Shown in pieces: positions 1 through 5,779 of a stretch of 5,779 nucleotides of DNA; the first letter of the stretch is position 1, and each line of letters starts with the position of its first letter. The notes under the pieces were generated by a model, which was not told the DNA's origin, did not search any database, and saw only the letters and a program-made list of their open reading frames with translations. The position numbers were made by a program, and so were the translations under genes. Source of the stretch: Alphaproteobacteria bacterium (GTDB lineage: Bacteria; Pseudomonadota; Alphaproteobacteria; Rhizobiales; Hyphomicrobiaceae); the NCBI GenBank assembly GCA_024279745.1, contig JAJRRE010000286.1:1-5779 (forward strand). The letters run 5' to 3'.

Positions 1-2244
1 GTCATCAAGCAACTGCAAGGCGGCGACCTGGCGCGCATAGTGCTCCACCTTTTTGTTCAAACGTTCGAGCATCTCTTGCCGTTCGATAACCAGTGCCGGC
101 GCGCCGTCCTGGGCCAATGTCTGCAATGCACTTTCAGTTTTCGCCAAATCAAGCTTGATCTCATTGAGCTGCCGCGCGGCTTGATCGCTCGCACGCTGCG
201 CATCCTGGACGGCCGCTTGCAACCCCTTATAGGCTGCTTCATCGCCGGCCCTTTCCTGCCAGTCGATCAGATCGCGCCGGGCGCTATTGCTGGCACGCTC
301 GGATTGCGCCAGGATTTCACGCAGTTTTTCGTGCCCGGTCTGGCGTTCTTCTGCGCTTGGCGGAAGCAGCGCCCGCAAGATTTCCAATTGTTTGGCCTGG
401 CCTGCCGCCCGCGCTTCCAGCCCGGTCAGCTTATTGACCAGTTTAGCGTACGCCCCTGTCAATTGCTCGAACTTGTCAGCCTCGTTCTGCCAATTTTCCG
501 CGAACTGCTCGATAGATGCGGCGGCAGCTTTCAAAGCCTGCTCATCGAACGGCGCGTCCTCGTCAGGCAAGGCATTGGCTGCGGCACTATCTTGCAAATA
601 CTGCAATTGACGCACCAGCGCCGGAACACCATCGGGTGCCAGGATCTGCAGGGCAGCGTTGGCAATGTTCGCCTGCTCTTCTAACTCTGCTTTGGCGCTC
701 AACGCGCGCTCCGCCGCATCGAGATCCGCAGCCGCCATCACTGCCAGACACTCTTCCAGTTGCGCGCGCAGTGCGCTAGCGTCTTCTTCCAGATCCGCCA
801 AATCCTGCGAGGCCCCCGGTTCGATCCTGATCTGGCCGATGCCTTCGATGTCCAGAACAATTTTTGTTCTACGCTGCACCACCGCACCGTCTTTCAGCGC
901 GTGCCCGGCTTCCGCAATCTTACCGGCGGCACCTTTGACATAGTTGATAGAAACACTTAGTGCAGCGGCATTAAGCTGTGCATCCGCTGAGGCCAACTCA
1001 TGGCTCAAACTACGCGCCTGATGCAAGAGCTGAGGACTGGCAGTGATTGGTGCCAACTGAGCCTTGAGCTTTTGCAAATCTGTGGCGGCCCGTTGTGCCT
1101 TTGCCAAACCATCACGCATTACCGCCAGATTTTTTGCAGCCTCGCTGGCGCGCTCAAATTGACCCAGCTGCTGAGCTGCGCGCCGTGCCGCCTCAAGCTG
1201 GGCGCGCAAATCATCGCGGTGTTGCTTGGCGCCCTGCACCGCCTCAGCGCCTGTTTTGACCTGCTGGCGCAATGACGTCAGCTCTTTTTCGGCAATATTC
1301 CCGGCCGCACTCAGATCGGTAAATTCTTTAAGTTGTGCCTCATAGGCACTCAGGCCGAGCGTTGCTTTTTCTTGTTCAATCGAGCATTTTTCAACAATGG
1401 CCTGCGCCGCATGCAATTTCTCGCGGGCTTGGCGCGCGGCCTCCATGGCAGTTACGGCCGCCTCCAGCCGCTCGGTCCTGACGCGTATTGCTTCAGGATT
1501 TTCCAGTCCATCGCGCGTCATCACAAGCTCATCCAAATGGGCCAGTTGATCGCACGCTGCGCCAGCCTTGACTTGCGCCGCACTTAACAAGTCGCGCATG
1601 GCCGCTTGTTCATTCACCGCATTGGCATAATCACTCCGAGCCTTGGGTTGTTTTGAGCTGGCCGTCACCATTTGCGCAAGACGCAATTGAATTTTCTGGC
1701 GAATGATCCGCGCGGCTCCGCCATCGGTAACATCACCCATCTGCGCCTCAATCACATTGCGCAATCCCGCTTGTTCTTCCTGGTTCGGCGCGGTTACCTG
1801 CAATGCTTCACGTTGGCCCACCCACATCAATTTGCCATCGCGTTTAGTGCCTCCTGGATGCCGCGCCAACAGCTCTAGAACTTGTGCGTCGGCTTCATCG
1901 GCGCGGGCCAGCACATGGCTGGCTTCCAAATCATACAGGCTCGCCTGCTTGCCGTTGAGAAACTGCTTGCGCAGCCGCAACCGCCGCCCGTCGATTTCAA
2001 AATCCACCTCGATCAGTGGTGCTCCGCCTAATTGCGGCCGCAGATTGTGCAACAAGGCCTTTGGATTTTTAACAGAGGAGCTTTTATGCTGTTCATAGAA
2101 CACCGCACGCAAGGCCCGCAATATTGTGGATTTTCCCAGCTCGTTCGGCCCGACAAGAATATCAAGCCCGCCGCTCAGCCCCTCTAAAGCAACCGGTTCA
2201 CTAAATTTGCCAACCTCTCGCAGGCGAATGGCACATATCTTCAT
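1..2244 (-). CDS. SbcC/YhaN-like coiled-coil AAA ATPase, partial (C-terminus beyond left edge)
   Basis: The minus-strand frame is open for 748 codons from the ATG at 2244 to the left edge; I checked it for stops. The protein starts MKICAIRLREVGKF. A Walker A motif, GPNELGKST, lies at residues 32-40, and a Q-loop-like KQF at 93-95. Residues about 200-425 and 480-748 are rich in Ala, Glu, Gln, Leu and Arg, typical of long coiled coils. Residues about 429-478 are strand-rich and interrupt the coil. The signature motif and Walker B must lie in the missing C-terminal part. No CXXC zinc hook is visible. The family (SbcC/Rad50/YhaN) powers DNA-end processing with a partner nuclease, and that partner is the adjacent upstream gene. 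The start overlaps the nuclease stop as ATGA, with a GGAGG ribosome site 7 nt upstream (2252-2256), suggesting translational coupling. The ATPase call is firm; the exact subfamily is inferred. Confidence 0.9.
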   Translation of the reverse strand, partial: MKICAIRLREVGKFSEPVALEGLSGGLDILVGPNELGKSTILRALRAVFYEQHKSSSVKNPKALLHNLRPQLGGAPLIEVDFEIDGRRLRLRKQFLNGKQASLYDLEASHVLARADEADAQVLELLARHPGGTKRDGKLMWVGQREALQVTAPNQEEQAGLRNVIEAQMGDVTDGGAARIIRQKIQLRLAQMVTASSKQPKARSDYANAVNEQAAMRDLLSAAQVKAGAACDQLAHLDELVMTRDGLENPEAIRVRTERLEAAVTAMEAARQAREKLHAAQAIVEKCSIEQEKATLGLSAYEAQLKEFTDLSAAGNIAEKELTSLRQQVKTGAEAVQGAKQHRDDLRAQLEAARRAAQQLGQFERASEAAKNLAVMRDGLAKAQRAATDLQKLKAQLAPITASPQLLHQARSLSHELASADAQLNAAALSVSINYVKGAAGKIAEAGHALKDGAVVQRRTKIVLDIEGIGQIRIEPGASQDLADLEEDASALRAQLEECLAVMAAADLDAAERALSAKAELEEQANIANAALQILAPDGVPALVRQLQYLQDSAAANALPDEDAPFDEQALKAAAASIEQFAENWQNEADKFEQLTGAYAKLVNKLTGLEARAAGQAKQLEILRALLPPSAEERQTGHEKLREILAQSERASNSARRDLIDWQERAGDEAAYKGLQAAVQDAQRASDQAARQLNEIKLDLAKTESALQTLAQDGAPALVIERQEMLERLNKKVEHYARQVAALQLLDD

Positions 2245-3377
2245 GGCTGCCCCTCCGCCGGTCCTGGCTCTTCTTTCGCCATAACAAAAAGCTGCCGCAA
2301 CGCCAGCTGGGCAATGGGCGCACGCTCATCAGTTTCATCATCTGCGATCGCGCGCAATATTTCGGCAGTTTCCCTTAACGCCCCCTCGCCAATCTTTTTC
2401 AGATCTTCATTACGCGCAATGACATGCAGCCCGCTTAGCCGGCGCTGCAAATGAAACAAGCTGGGCGACAGCTGATCAAGACGGGATTCGATCTGGGCAT
2501 AGTCGCCAAGCGAGACAGCACCAGACAATTCCAGTTGCAATAATGTCTGCCCTCTGTTTGTGCCCCAGCGGTCTATCTCATCGTCCAAGGGCGCCATATC
2601 ATCTGCGCTGCCGAGCGTTAATTTCTTCGCTTGCCAAATATAGGCGGCGGTCGCTACCGGCTCGACTATGGGGACCGCGCGCGGTCCGTCGAGGCGCACA
2701 ATCAGCGCATGTCCGGGCTGGTTGTCCCGGTAGCGGTCCGGTTCGGGCGTGCCGGAATACCAGACTCTTTGGGAGATTTCTGTCATGCCATGCCAATCGC
2801 CCAAAGCAAAATATGAAAGTGCCGCCGATCGGTCGCGCATTGGAGACAATTCAACAGCCGCCTCGCCGGCACTATCAAAGCCGCGTACCGAGCCATGCGC
2901 CAAACCAATGCGAATTGTACCGTCCGGTGTCGGCGCCTGGTCCATCCAATCACTGGGGTCACTGGTGACAGATTTCGAATGCAGCGGCGCCGGCAGCAGC
3001 ACTACACCGCGCGCCAAGTCGTGAGGTCTTGCCTGATCATGAATGACAATATTGCTCGCAGGACCGGCGGCGCGCACTCGATCCCATATCCCGCCCCGAT
3101 GCGCCGGATCGTGATTGCCTGGCAAAAGATGCCAACGCAACGATTTATAGGCTGCCATTTTGTCCAGAGGCTGCCGCAACGTGCGCTCATCAACGTCGCC
3201 GTCATAGACATCACCCGCTACAAGAATATGTTCAGCATTCGCACCCTGAGCGATTTGGGCCAGTCGATCGATCGCTTCAAGTCTGGCGCGTCGCAGCAAA
3301 ATCTGCTCTTCCTTCTCGAAACCGCCAAAGGGCTTGCCCAATTGCCAATCAGCCGAATGTACAAATGCAAAAGTCAT
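2241..3377 (-). CDS. MRE11/SbcD/YhaO-like DNA repair exonuclease (metallophosphoesterase)
   Basis: This 378-residue protein has the ordered motifs of a calcineurin-like phosphoesterase: HSADWQLGK (7-15), AGDVYD (54-59), GNHD (87-90), LAHGS (159-163) and LGDWHG (192-197), followed by YSGTPEPDR. In MRE11/SbcD these motifs bind two Mn ions and cut DNA ends. Expected ligands D10, D56, N88, H161 and H196 are present. The His of the first D-x-H is Gln12, and the first His of the usual H-x-H is Asp194. These may be subfamily traits of alphaproteobacterial YhaO-like proteins rather than defects, since the frame is intact and the surroundings are well formed. Residues about 250-378 form the capping and C-terminal part, which would contact the ATPase. 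The stop overlaps the start of the ATPase gene by 4 nt. The only Shine-Dalgarno-like stretch (AAAGGG) lies somewhat far upstream of the ATG, within a small potential hairpin at 3390-3403. Upstream is a promoter with a LexA-type box. Confidence 0.9.
   Translation of the reverse strand: MTFAFVHSADWQLGKPFGGFEKEEQILLRRARLEAIDRLAQIAQGANAEHILVAGDVYDGDVDERTLRQPLDKMAAYKSLRWHLLPGNHDPAHRGGIWDRVRAAGPASNIVIHDQARPHDLARGVVLLPAPLHSKSVTSDPSDWMDQAPTPDGTIRIGLAHGSVRGFDSAGEAAVELSPMRDRSAALSYFALGDWHGMTEISQRVWYSGTPEPDRYRDNQPGHALIVRLDGPRAVPIVEPVATAAYIWQAKKLTLGSADDMAPLDDEIDRWGTNRGQTLLQLELSGAVSLGDYAQIESRLDQLSPSLFHLQRRLSGLHVIARNEDLKKIGEGALRETAEILRAIADDETDERAPIAQLALRQLFVMAKEEPGPAEGQP
2252..2256 (-). promoter_or_regulatory. 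Ribosome binding site of the ATPase gene
   Basis: GGAGG on the minus strand lies 7 nt before the ATG at 2244, inside the end of the nuclease coding sequence. It supports that ATG as the start and, with the ATGA overlap, points to coupled translation of the two subunits. Confidence 0.7.
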
Positions 3378-3440
3378 ATGGAATACCGATCCCTTTCAGG
3401 GGGAATAGTTTTATTTGCAGCGATTGATTATGTTACATTT

Positions 3441-3455
3441 GTTCTATGTTTGTTC
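3441..3455 (-). promoter_or_regulatory. LexA (SOS) box, GTTC-N7-GTTC type
   Basis: The plus strand reads GTTCTATGTTTGTTC; the minus strand reads GAACAAACATAGAAC. This is an exact direct repeat with a 7-nt spacer, the form recognised by alphaproteobacterial LexA. It lies 64 nt upstream of the nuclease start and overlaps the predicted minus-strand -10, where a repressor would block RNA polymerase. That it acts on the nuclease/ATPase operon is inferred from this position. The oxidoreductase on the other strand starts about 190 nt away and is a less likely target. Confidence 0.72.
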
Positions 3456-3471
3456 CCGCCGCAAAAGTCAA
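3443..3471 (-). promoter_or_regulatory. Predicted sigma-70 promoter of the nuclease/ATPase operon
   Basis: On the minus strand a good -35 hexamer TTGACT (3466-3471) is followed after exactly 17 nt by CATAGA (3443-3448), a weak -10. Transcription would start near 3435-3437, leaving a leader of about 60 nt. The LexA-type repeat covers the -10 and part of the spacer. The -35 is convincing; the -10 is only a partial match. Confidence 0.5.
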
Positions 3472-3526
3472 TAGTGAACACTCTCTGCACACATCTTTTT
3501 TTGCAGTAATGATCAGCCCTGCCGCA

Positions 3527-3543
3527 CCACACACTTAGTGTGG
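3527..3543. repeat. Inverted repeat in the divergent intergenic region
   Basis: CCACAC (3527-3532) pairs with GTGTGG (3538-3543) around ACTTA. In another register CACACT-T-AGTGTG (3530-3542) is a perfect 6-bp-arm palindrome. It sits about 105 nt upstream of the oxidoreductase start and beyond the minus-strand promoter. It could be an operator or a short hairpin. No regulator is recognised. Confidence 0.4.
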
Positions 3544-3612
3544 ATTTTCTATCTCACGCGCCAAGGGCTGTACGCGGTGCCCAATTGGCCTTTTCAAGCG
3601 AATATGGCAAGA

Positions 3613-3628
3613 GCTTATTTGAATAAGC
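3613..3628. promoter_or_regulatory. Operator-like palindrome before the oxidoreductase gene
   Basis: GCTTATTTGAATAAGC has perfect 7-bp arms around a 2-nt centre. It ends 5 nt before the Shine-Dalgarno sequence and 18 nt before the preferred ATG. A dimeric repressor bound here would block transcription of the plus-strand gene; as RNA it could form a small AU-rich hairpin. I cannot match it to a known operator. Confidence 0.4.
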
Positions 3629-3633
3629 ATGTT

Positions 3634-3638
3634 AAGGG
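3634..3638 (+). promoter_or_regulatory. Ribosome binding site deciding the oxidoreductase start
   Basis: AAGGG ends 8 nt before the ATG at 3647. The in-frame ATG at 3629 lies upstream of this site and has no Shine-Dalgarno of its own; a palindrome directly precedes it. The 3647 start is therefore preferred. Confidence 0.65.
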
Positions 3639-3646
3639 CGTCGTCG

Positions 3647-4789
3647 ATGAGTGCTGATGTTGAGACCATAATTGTCGGCGCCGGTGTCATTGGGCTGGCA
3701 ATCGGCAGAGCGCTGAGTGCAAAAGGCCAGGACGTGTTGGTGCTGGAGCGCCACCAAATGATCGGCTCGCAAACCAGCGCCCGCAATTCTGAAGTCATCC
3801 ACGCCGGGCTTTATTATGAGACGGGGAGCCTGCGAGCGGCGCTTTGCGTGCGCGGTAAAGAGTTGCTTTATGACTTTTGCCGCGAGAATAATGTGGGACA
3901 TCGCCAAAGCGGAAAATTGCTGGTTGCCGTCAGCGATGATGAACTGCCCAAACTGCACGCCATCAATGATCAAGCCAACCGCAATGGCGTGGCAGATCTG
4001 CGGTATTTAACGCGCCATGAGGCCATCCGCATGGAGCCAAATCTGACCTGTGCCGCAGCTTATTTGTCGCCTTCGACCGGGGTCATCGATAGCCACGGTC
4101 TGATGCAAGCTTTAGAGGGACATTTGACATCGAACGGCGCGCAGATAGTGCTGGCGACCAGCGTTGAAGCAATCGGGCGCAATGGTGCTGGGCATTTTAG
4201 TTTGGCCACAAATAGCGACGGCGATGGTAGCAGCATAACCTGTAGCAAACTGGTTTTGAGCGGCGGCCTGCACGCCTCCGAGCTGGGCGACATGCTGCGC
4301 TGGCGTACTGGCTACAACGTGCCGCGCACCTATCCGACCAAAGGCCATTATTTCACGCATATGGGGCCGGCGCCCTTTTCGCAGCCGATCTATCCGATGC
4401 CGGTTGGCGCCTGGCTGGGCGTACATCTAACATTGGATGTGGCCGGGCAAACCAAATTCGGGCCCGATATTGCTTGGCCAAAAACTGACACACAAGACCA
4501 ACACGGCCCCTTTGAACCCGACTATGGTTTTGATGATGAAGACGCACGCCGAGCAGGTTTTGCAGCGCAGATCCGGCGGTATTTCCCGAGCCTTGATCCA
4601 ATGAATTTACAGCCCGGTTACACAGGGGTTCGGCCGAAGATCTACCGTGAAGGTGAGCCGGTTCCAGACTTCGCGATTCATGACGCGGCTGATCACGGCC
4701 AACCCAATCTTGTGGCGCTATATGGTATGGAAAGCCCCGGCCTGACCGCATGTCTGGCCATTGCCGAGCATGTCGCCCAGCGGCTTTAG
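3647..4789 (+). CDS. FAD-dependent oxidoreductase, L-2-hydroxyglutarate oxidase-like (DAO fold)
   Basis: From ATG 3647 the protein has 380 residues. An N-terminal Rossmann motif GAGVIG (11-16) and the acidic E34 at the end of strand two indicate FAD binding. ARNSEVIHAGLYY (45-57), PTKGHYF (230-236), LGVHLT (257-262), GVRPK (327-331) and ESPGLTACLAIAEH (362-375) match the L-2-hydroxyglutarate dehydrogenase/LhgO group of the D-amino-acid-oxidase superfamily. Members oxidise a 2-hydroxy acid or amine with FAD and pass electrons to the quinone pool or oxygen. The length is slightly below the roughly 400 residues of LhgO. The true substrate cannot be read from sequence; another 2-hydroxy acid or an amino acid is possible. 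There is no signal peptide, so it is cytoplasmic or peripheral to the membrane. The upstream ATG at 3629 would add six residues but lacks a ribosome site. The gene appears to be transcribed alone. Confidence 0.88.
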   Translation: MSADVETIIVGAGVIGLAIGRALSAKGQDVLVLERHQMIGSQTSARNSEVIHAGLYYETGSLRAALCVRGKELLYDFCRENNVGHRQSGKLLVAVSDDELPKLHAINDQANRNGVADLRYLTRHEAIRMEPNLTCAAAYLSPSTGVIDSHGLMQALEGHLTSNGAQIVLATSVEAIGRNGAGHFSLATNSDGDGSSITCSKLVLSGGLHASELGDMLRWRTGYNVPRTYPTKGHYFTHMGPAPFSQPIYPMPVGAWLGVHLTLDVAGQTKFGPDIAWPKTDTQDQHGPFEPDYGFDDEDARRAGFAAQIRRYFPSLDPMNLQPGYTGVRPKIYREGEPVPDFAIHDAADHGQPNLVALYGMESPGLTACLAIAEHVAQRL

Positions 4790-4807
4790 AACAGACTTTA
4801 GAGCCGC
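4780..4807 (+). terminator. Hairpin straddling the oxidoreductase stop codon
   Basis: GCGGCTTTAGA (4780-4790) pairs with TTTAGAGCCGC (4797-4807) around ACAGAC, giving an 11-bp stem with two G-U pairs. The TAG stop (4787-4789) lies within the 5' arm. The following bases (GGGTTATTC) are not a proper U tract, so this may be a weak terminator or a 3'-end-protecting hairpin of the plus-strand transcript. Confidence 0.4.
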
Positions 4808-4819
4808 GGGTTATTCGGC

Positions 4820-4868
4820 AAAAAAAACACCGCCCCTCAATCCAGCTGATGGACTGACAGGCGGTGTT
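4820..4868 (-). terminator. Intrinsic terminator for aapM
   Basis: On the minus strand AACACCGCC (4868-4860) pairs perfectly with GGCGGTGTT (4834-4826), followed by an unbroken run of Ts down to 4820. The 25-nt interior holds a small TCCA/TGGA hairpin (4841-4853). It lies about 100 nt after the aapM stop, ending the aap transcript and limiting read-through into the convergent oxidoreductase gene. On the plus strand the stem is not followed by a U tract. Confidence 0.75.
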
Positions 4869-4934
4869 GCAACATATTAAAGCAGCAACAAAGGCTTAGC
4901 AGCAATCGTAGCGAAACAACCGCCACCGGCTTTT

Positions 4935-4954
4935 TCAGCCGTGCTCAGCCGTGC
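4935..4954. repeat. Tandem 10-bp duplication
   Basis: TCAGCCGTGC occurs twice head to tail, just beyond the aapM stop in its 3' untranslated region. It is probably a slippage duplication, and no function is indicated. Confidence 0.5.
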
Positions 4955-4971
4955 CTGTGCCCTCCTGACGC

Positions 4972-5779
4972 CTAACGCTTGTGACCGGTATGCAATCGAT
5001 CTTCGGTATATTGCGAGTAGCGCGACATGGAGAAACAGAAGATCCAATAGATCAGCGCCACAAACAGATAAGCCGTATGGGATGTCGTCGGTGTTGACCA
5101 GGAGGAATCTGAAAAACTACTCTGTACCATACCCAGCAAATCAAACATGCCGATGATAGAGATCAAGGTAGTGTCTTTGAACAGGCCAATAAAGGTATTC
5201 ACAATGCCGGGGATGACATGCTTGAGCGCCTGAGGCAGAACAATAAGGCTCATCGTGCGGCCAAAGTTCAACCCTAAGGCCTGCGCGCCCTCATGTTGGC
5301 CACGCGGGATTGCCGCCAGCCCGCCGCGCACTACTTCGGCCATATAGGCAGATGAGAACAGGGCCACGCCGATCAGCGCGCGCAATAATTTATCAAACGT
5401 CACGCCTTCCGGCAGGAATAACGGCAACATAACCGACGACATGAACAACACGGTGATCAACGGTACACCGCGCCAGAATTCAATAAAGCCGATGCAAAAA
5501 GCGCGAATGATCGGCAGATCCGATTGCCGCCCAAGCGCCAATAATATCCCCAGCGGCAAAGACACTGTAATACCGGTTACAGCAATGACCAATGTCACCA
5601 GCAGTCCGCCCCATTTGGCGGTCTCAACGAATGGCAGGCCAAAATAACCGCCCAGCAGCAGCACAAAGGAAATCACCGGGAACACGGCCAGCAGGAACAG
5701 CACATTCCACTTCTTGCCGGGCATGGACGGCATAAGTAGCGGTAGCAGCCCAAGCCCGCCCAGCAAGAAGACGATGTTA
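4972..5779 (-). CDS. aapM: General L-amino-acid ABC transporter permease AapM, partial (N-terminus beyond right edge)
   Basis: The visible 268 residues are open to the right edge and end in TAG at 4972-4974. They contain several hydrophobic membrane segments (about 4-18, 25-44, 57-82, 103-122, 131-149, 190-215 and 235-252 counted from the edge). The inner-membrane coupling loop of binding-protein-dependent permeases is at 163-185, with EGAQALGL in place of the usual EAA start, then LPQAL. ALGRQSDLPIIR, EFWRGVPLITVLF, FLPEGVTFDKLLRALIGVAL and the terminal GHKR closely match AapM/BztC, the second permease of the broad-specificity amino-acid uptake system AapJQMP. Full-length AapM is about 380-430 residues, so the first third or so is missing. 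A TTG at 5766 is internal, not the start. aapQ is expected upstream, outside the window. The aapP ATPase gene does not follow; a terminator does. Confidence 0.9.
   Translation of the reverse strand, partial: NIVFLLGGLGLLPLLMPSMPGKKWNVLFLLAVFPVISFVLLLGGYFGLPFVETAKWGGLLVTLVIAVTGITVSLPLGILLALGRQSDLPIIRAFCIGFIEFWRGVPLITVLFMSSVMLPLFLPEGVTFDKLLRALIGVALFSSAYMAEVVRGGLAAIPRGQHEGAQALGLNFGRTMSLIVLPQALKHVIPGIVNTFIGLFKDTTLISIIGMFDLLGMVQSSFSDSSWSTPTTSHTAYLFVALIYWIFCFSMSRYSQYTEDRLHTGHKR

Noticed and set aside
40..684. Long plus-strand open frame (214 codons) and similar frames across 1-2100
   Set aside because: They lie exactly antisense to the ATPase frame, which has a Walker A and coiled-coil composition. 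They show no ribosome site or recognisable domain.
3443..3455. SOS box acting on the plus-strand oxidoreductase
   Set aside because: The box is about 190 nt from that start and no plus-strand -35/-10 pair is seen around it, whereas it fits the minus-strand promoter.
3485..3506. CTGCA...TGCAG inverted repeat around a T run
   Set aside because: The arms are only 5 bp, no gene ends here on either strand, and such short repeats are expected by chance.
2895..3509. Plus-strand open frame of 204 codons over the nuclease and its promoter
   Set aside because: It is antisense to conserved nuclease motifs and runs through the promoter and SOS box. It is a shadow frame.
4353..4751. Minus-strand open frame of 132 codons
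   Set aside because: It is antisense to the conserved C-terminal half of the oxidoreductase and has no recognisable features.
1..5779. Defence system, prophage or mobile element
   Set aside because: The SbcCD-like pair alone could hint at defence, but there are no integrases, transposases, terminal repeats or effector domains, and the neighbours are ordinary metabolic and transport genes.

Overview
The window reads as a piece of an alphaproteobacterial chromosome. Three things point that way. The AapM-type amino-acid permease resembles the rhizobial/rhodobacterial Aap/Bzt family. The nuclease/ATPase pair is of the YhaO/YhaN-like type common in that class. An exact GTTC-N7-GTTC direct repeat, the alphaproteobacterial LexA (SOS) box, lies in front of that pair. 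The DNA is moderately GC-rich by eye. I cannot name a genus. I see no mobile elements, tRNA or rRNA genes, or CRISPR arrays.

Layout. Positions 1-3377 hold a two-gene minus-strand operon. The first gene (2241-3377) encodes a 378-residue MRE11/SbcD-like metallophosphoesterase. It overlaps by ATGA with the second gene (2244 down to position 1, running off the left edge), a large SbcC/YhaN-like ATPase with an N-terminal Walker A and long coiled coils. Positions 3378-3646 are a divergent intergenic region. It holds a minus-strand promoter whose -35/-10 interval and -10 are covered by the SOS-box repeat, plus two palindromes nearer the plus-strand gene. Positions 3647-4789 (plus) encode an FAD-dependent oxidoreductase related to L-2-hydroxyglutarate oxidases. 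Positions 4790-4971 are a convergent gap. It holds a strong intrinsic terminator for the minus strand and a hairpin straddling the stop codon of the oxidoreductase. Positions 4972-5779 (minus) are the C-terminal part of aapM, cut by the right edge.

How the parts fit. The nuclease and ATPase probably form one SbcCD/Mre11-Rad50-like DNA-end-processing complex, and the LexA-box placement suggests damage-inducible expression. The complex is atypical: two metal-ligand positions of the nuclease are substituted (Q12 and D194), and the visible ATPase has no CXXC zinc hook but has a strand-rich segment in the middle of its coiled coil. The oxidoreductase and the amino-acid transporter look like separate transcription units. 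The aapP ATPase gene usually found downstream of aapM is absent from that position.
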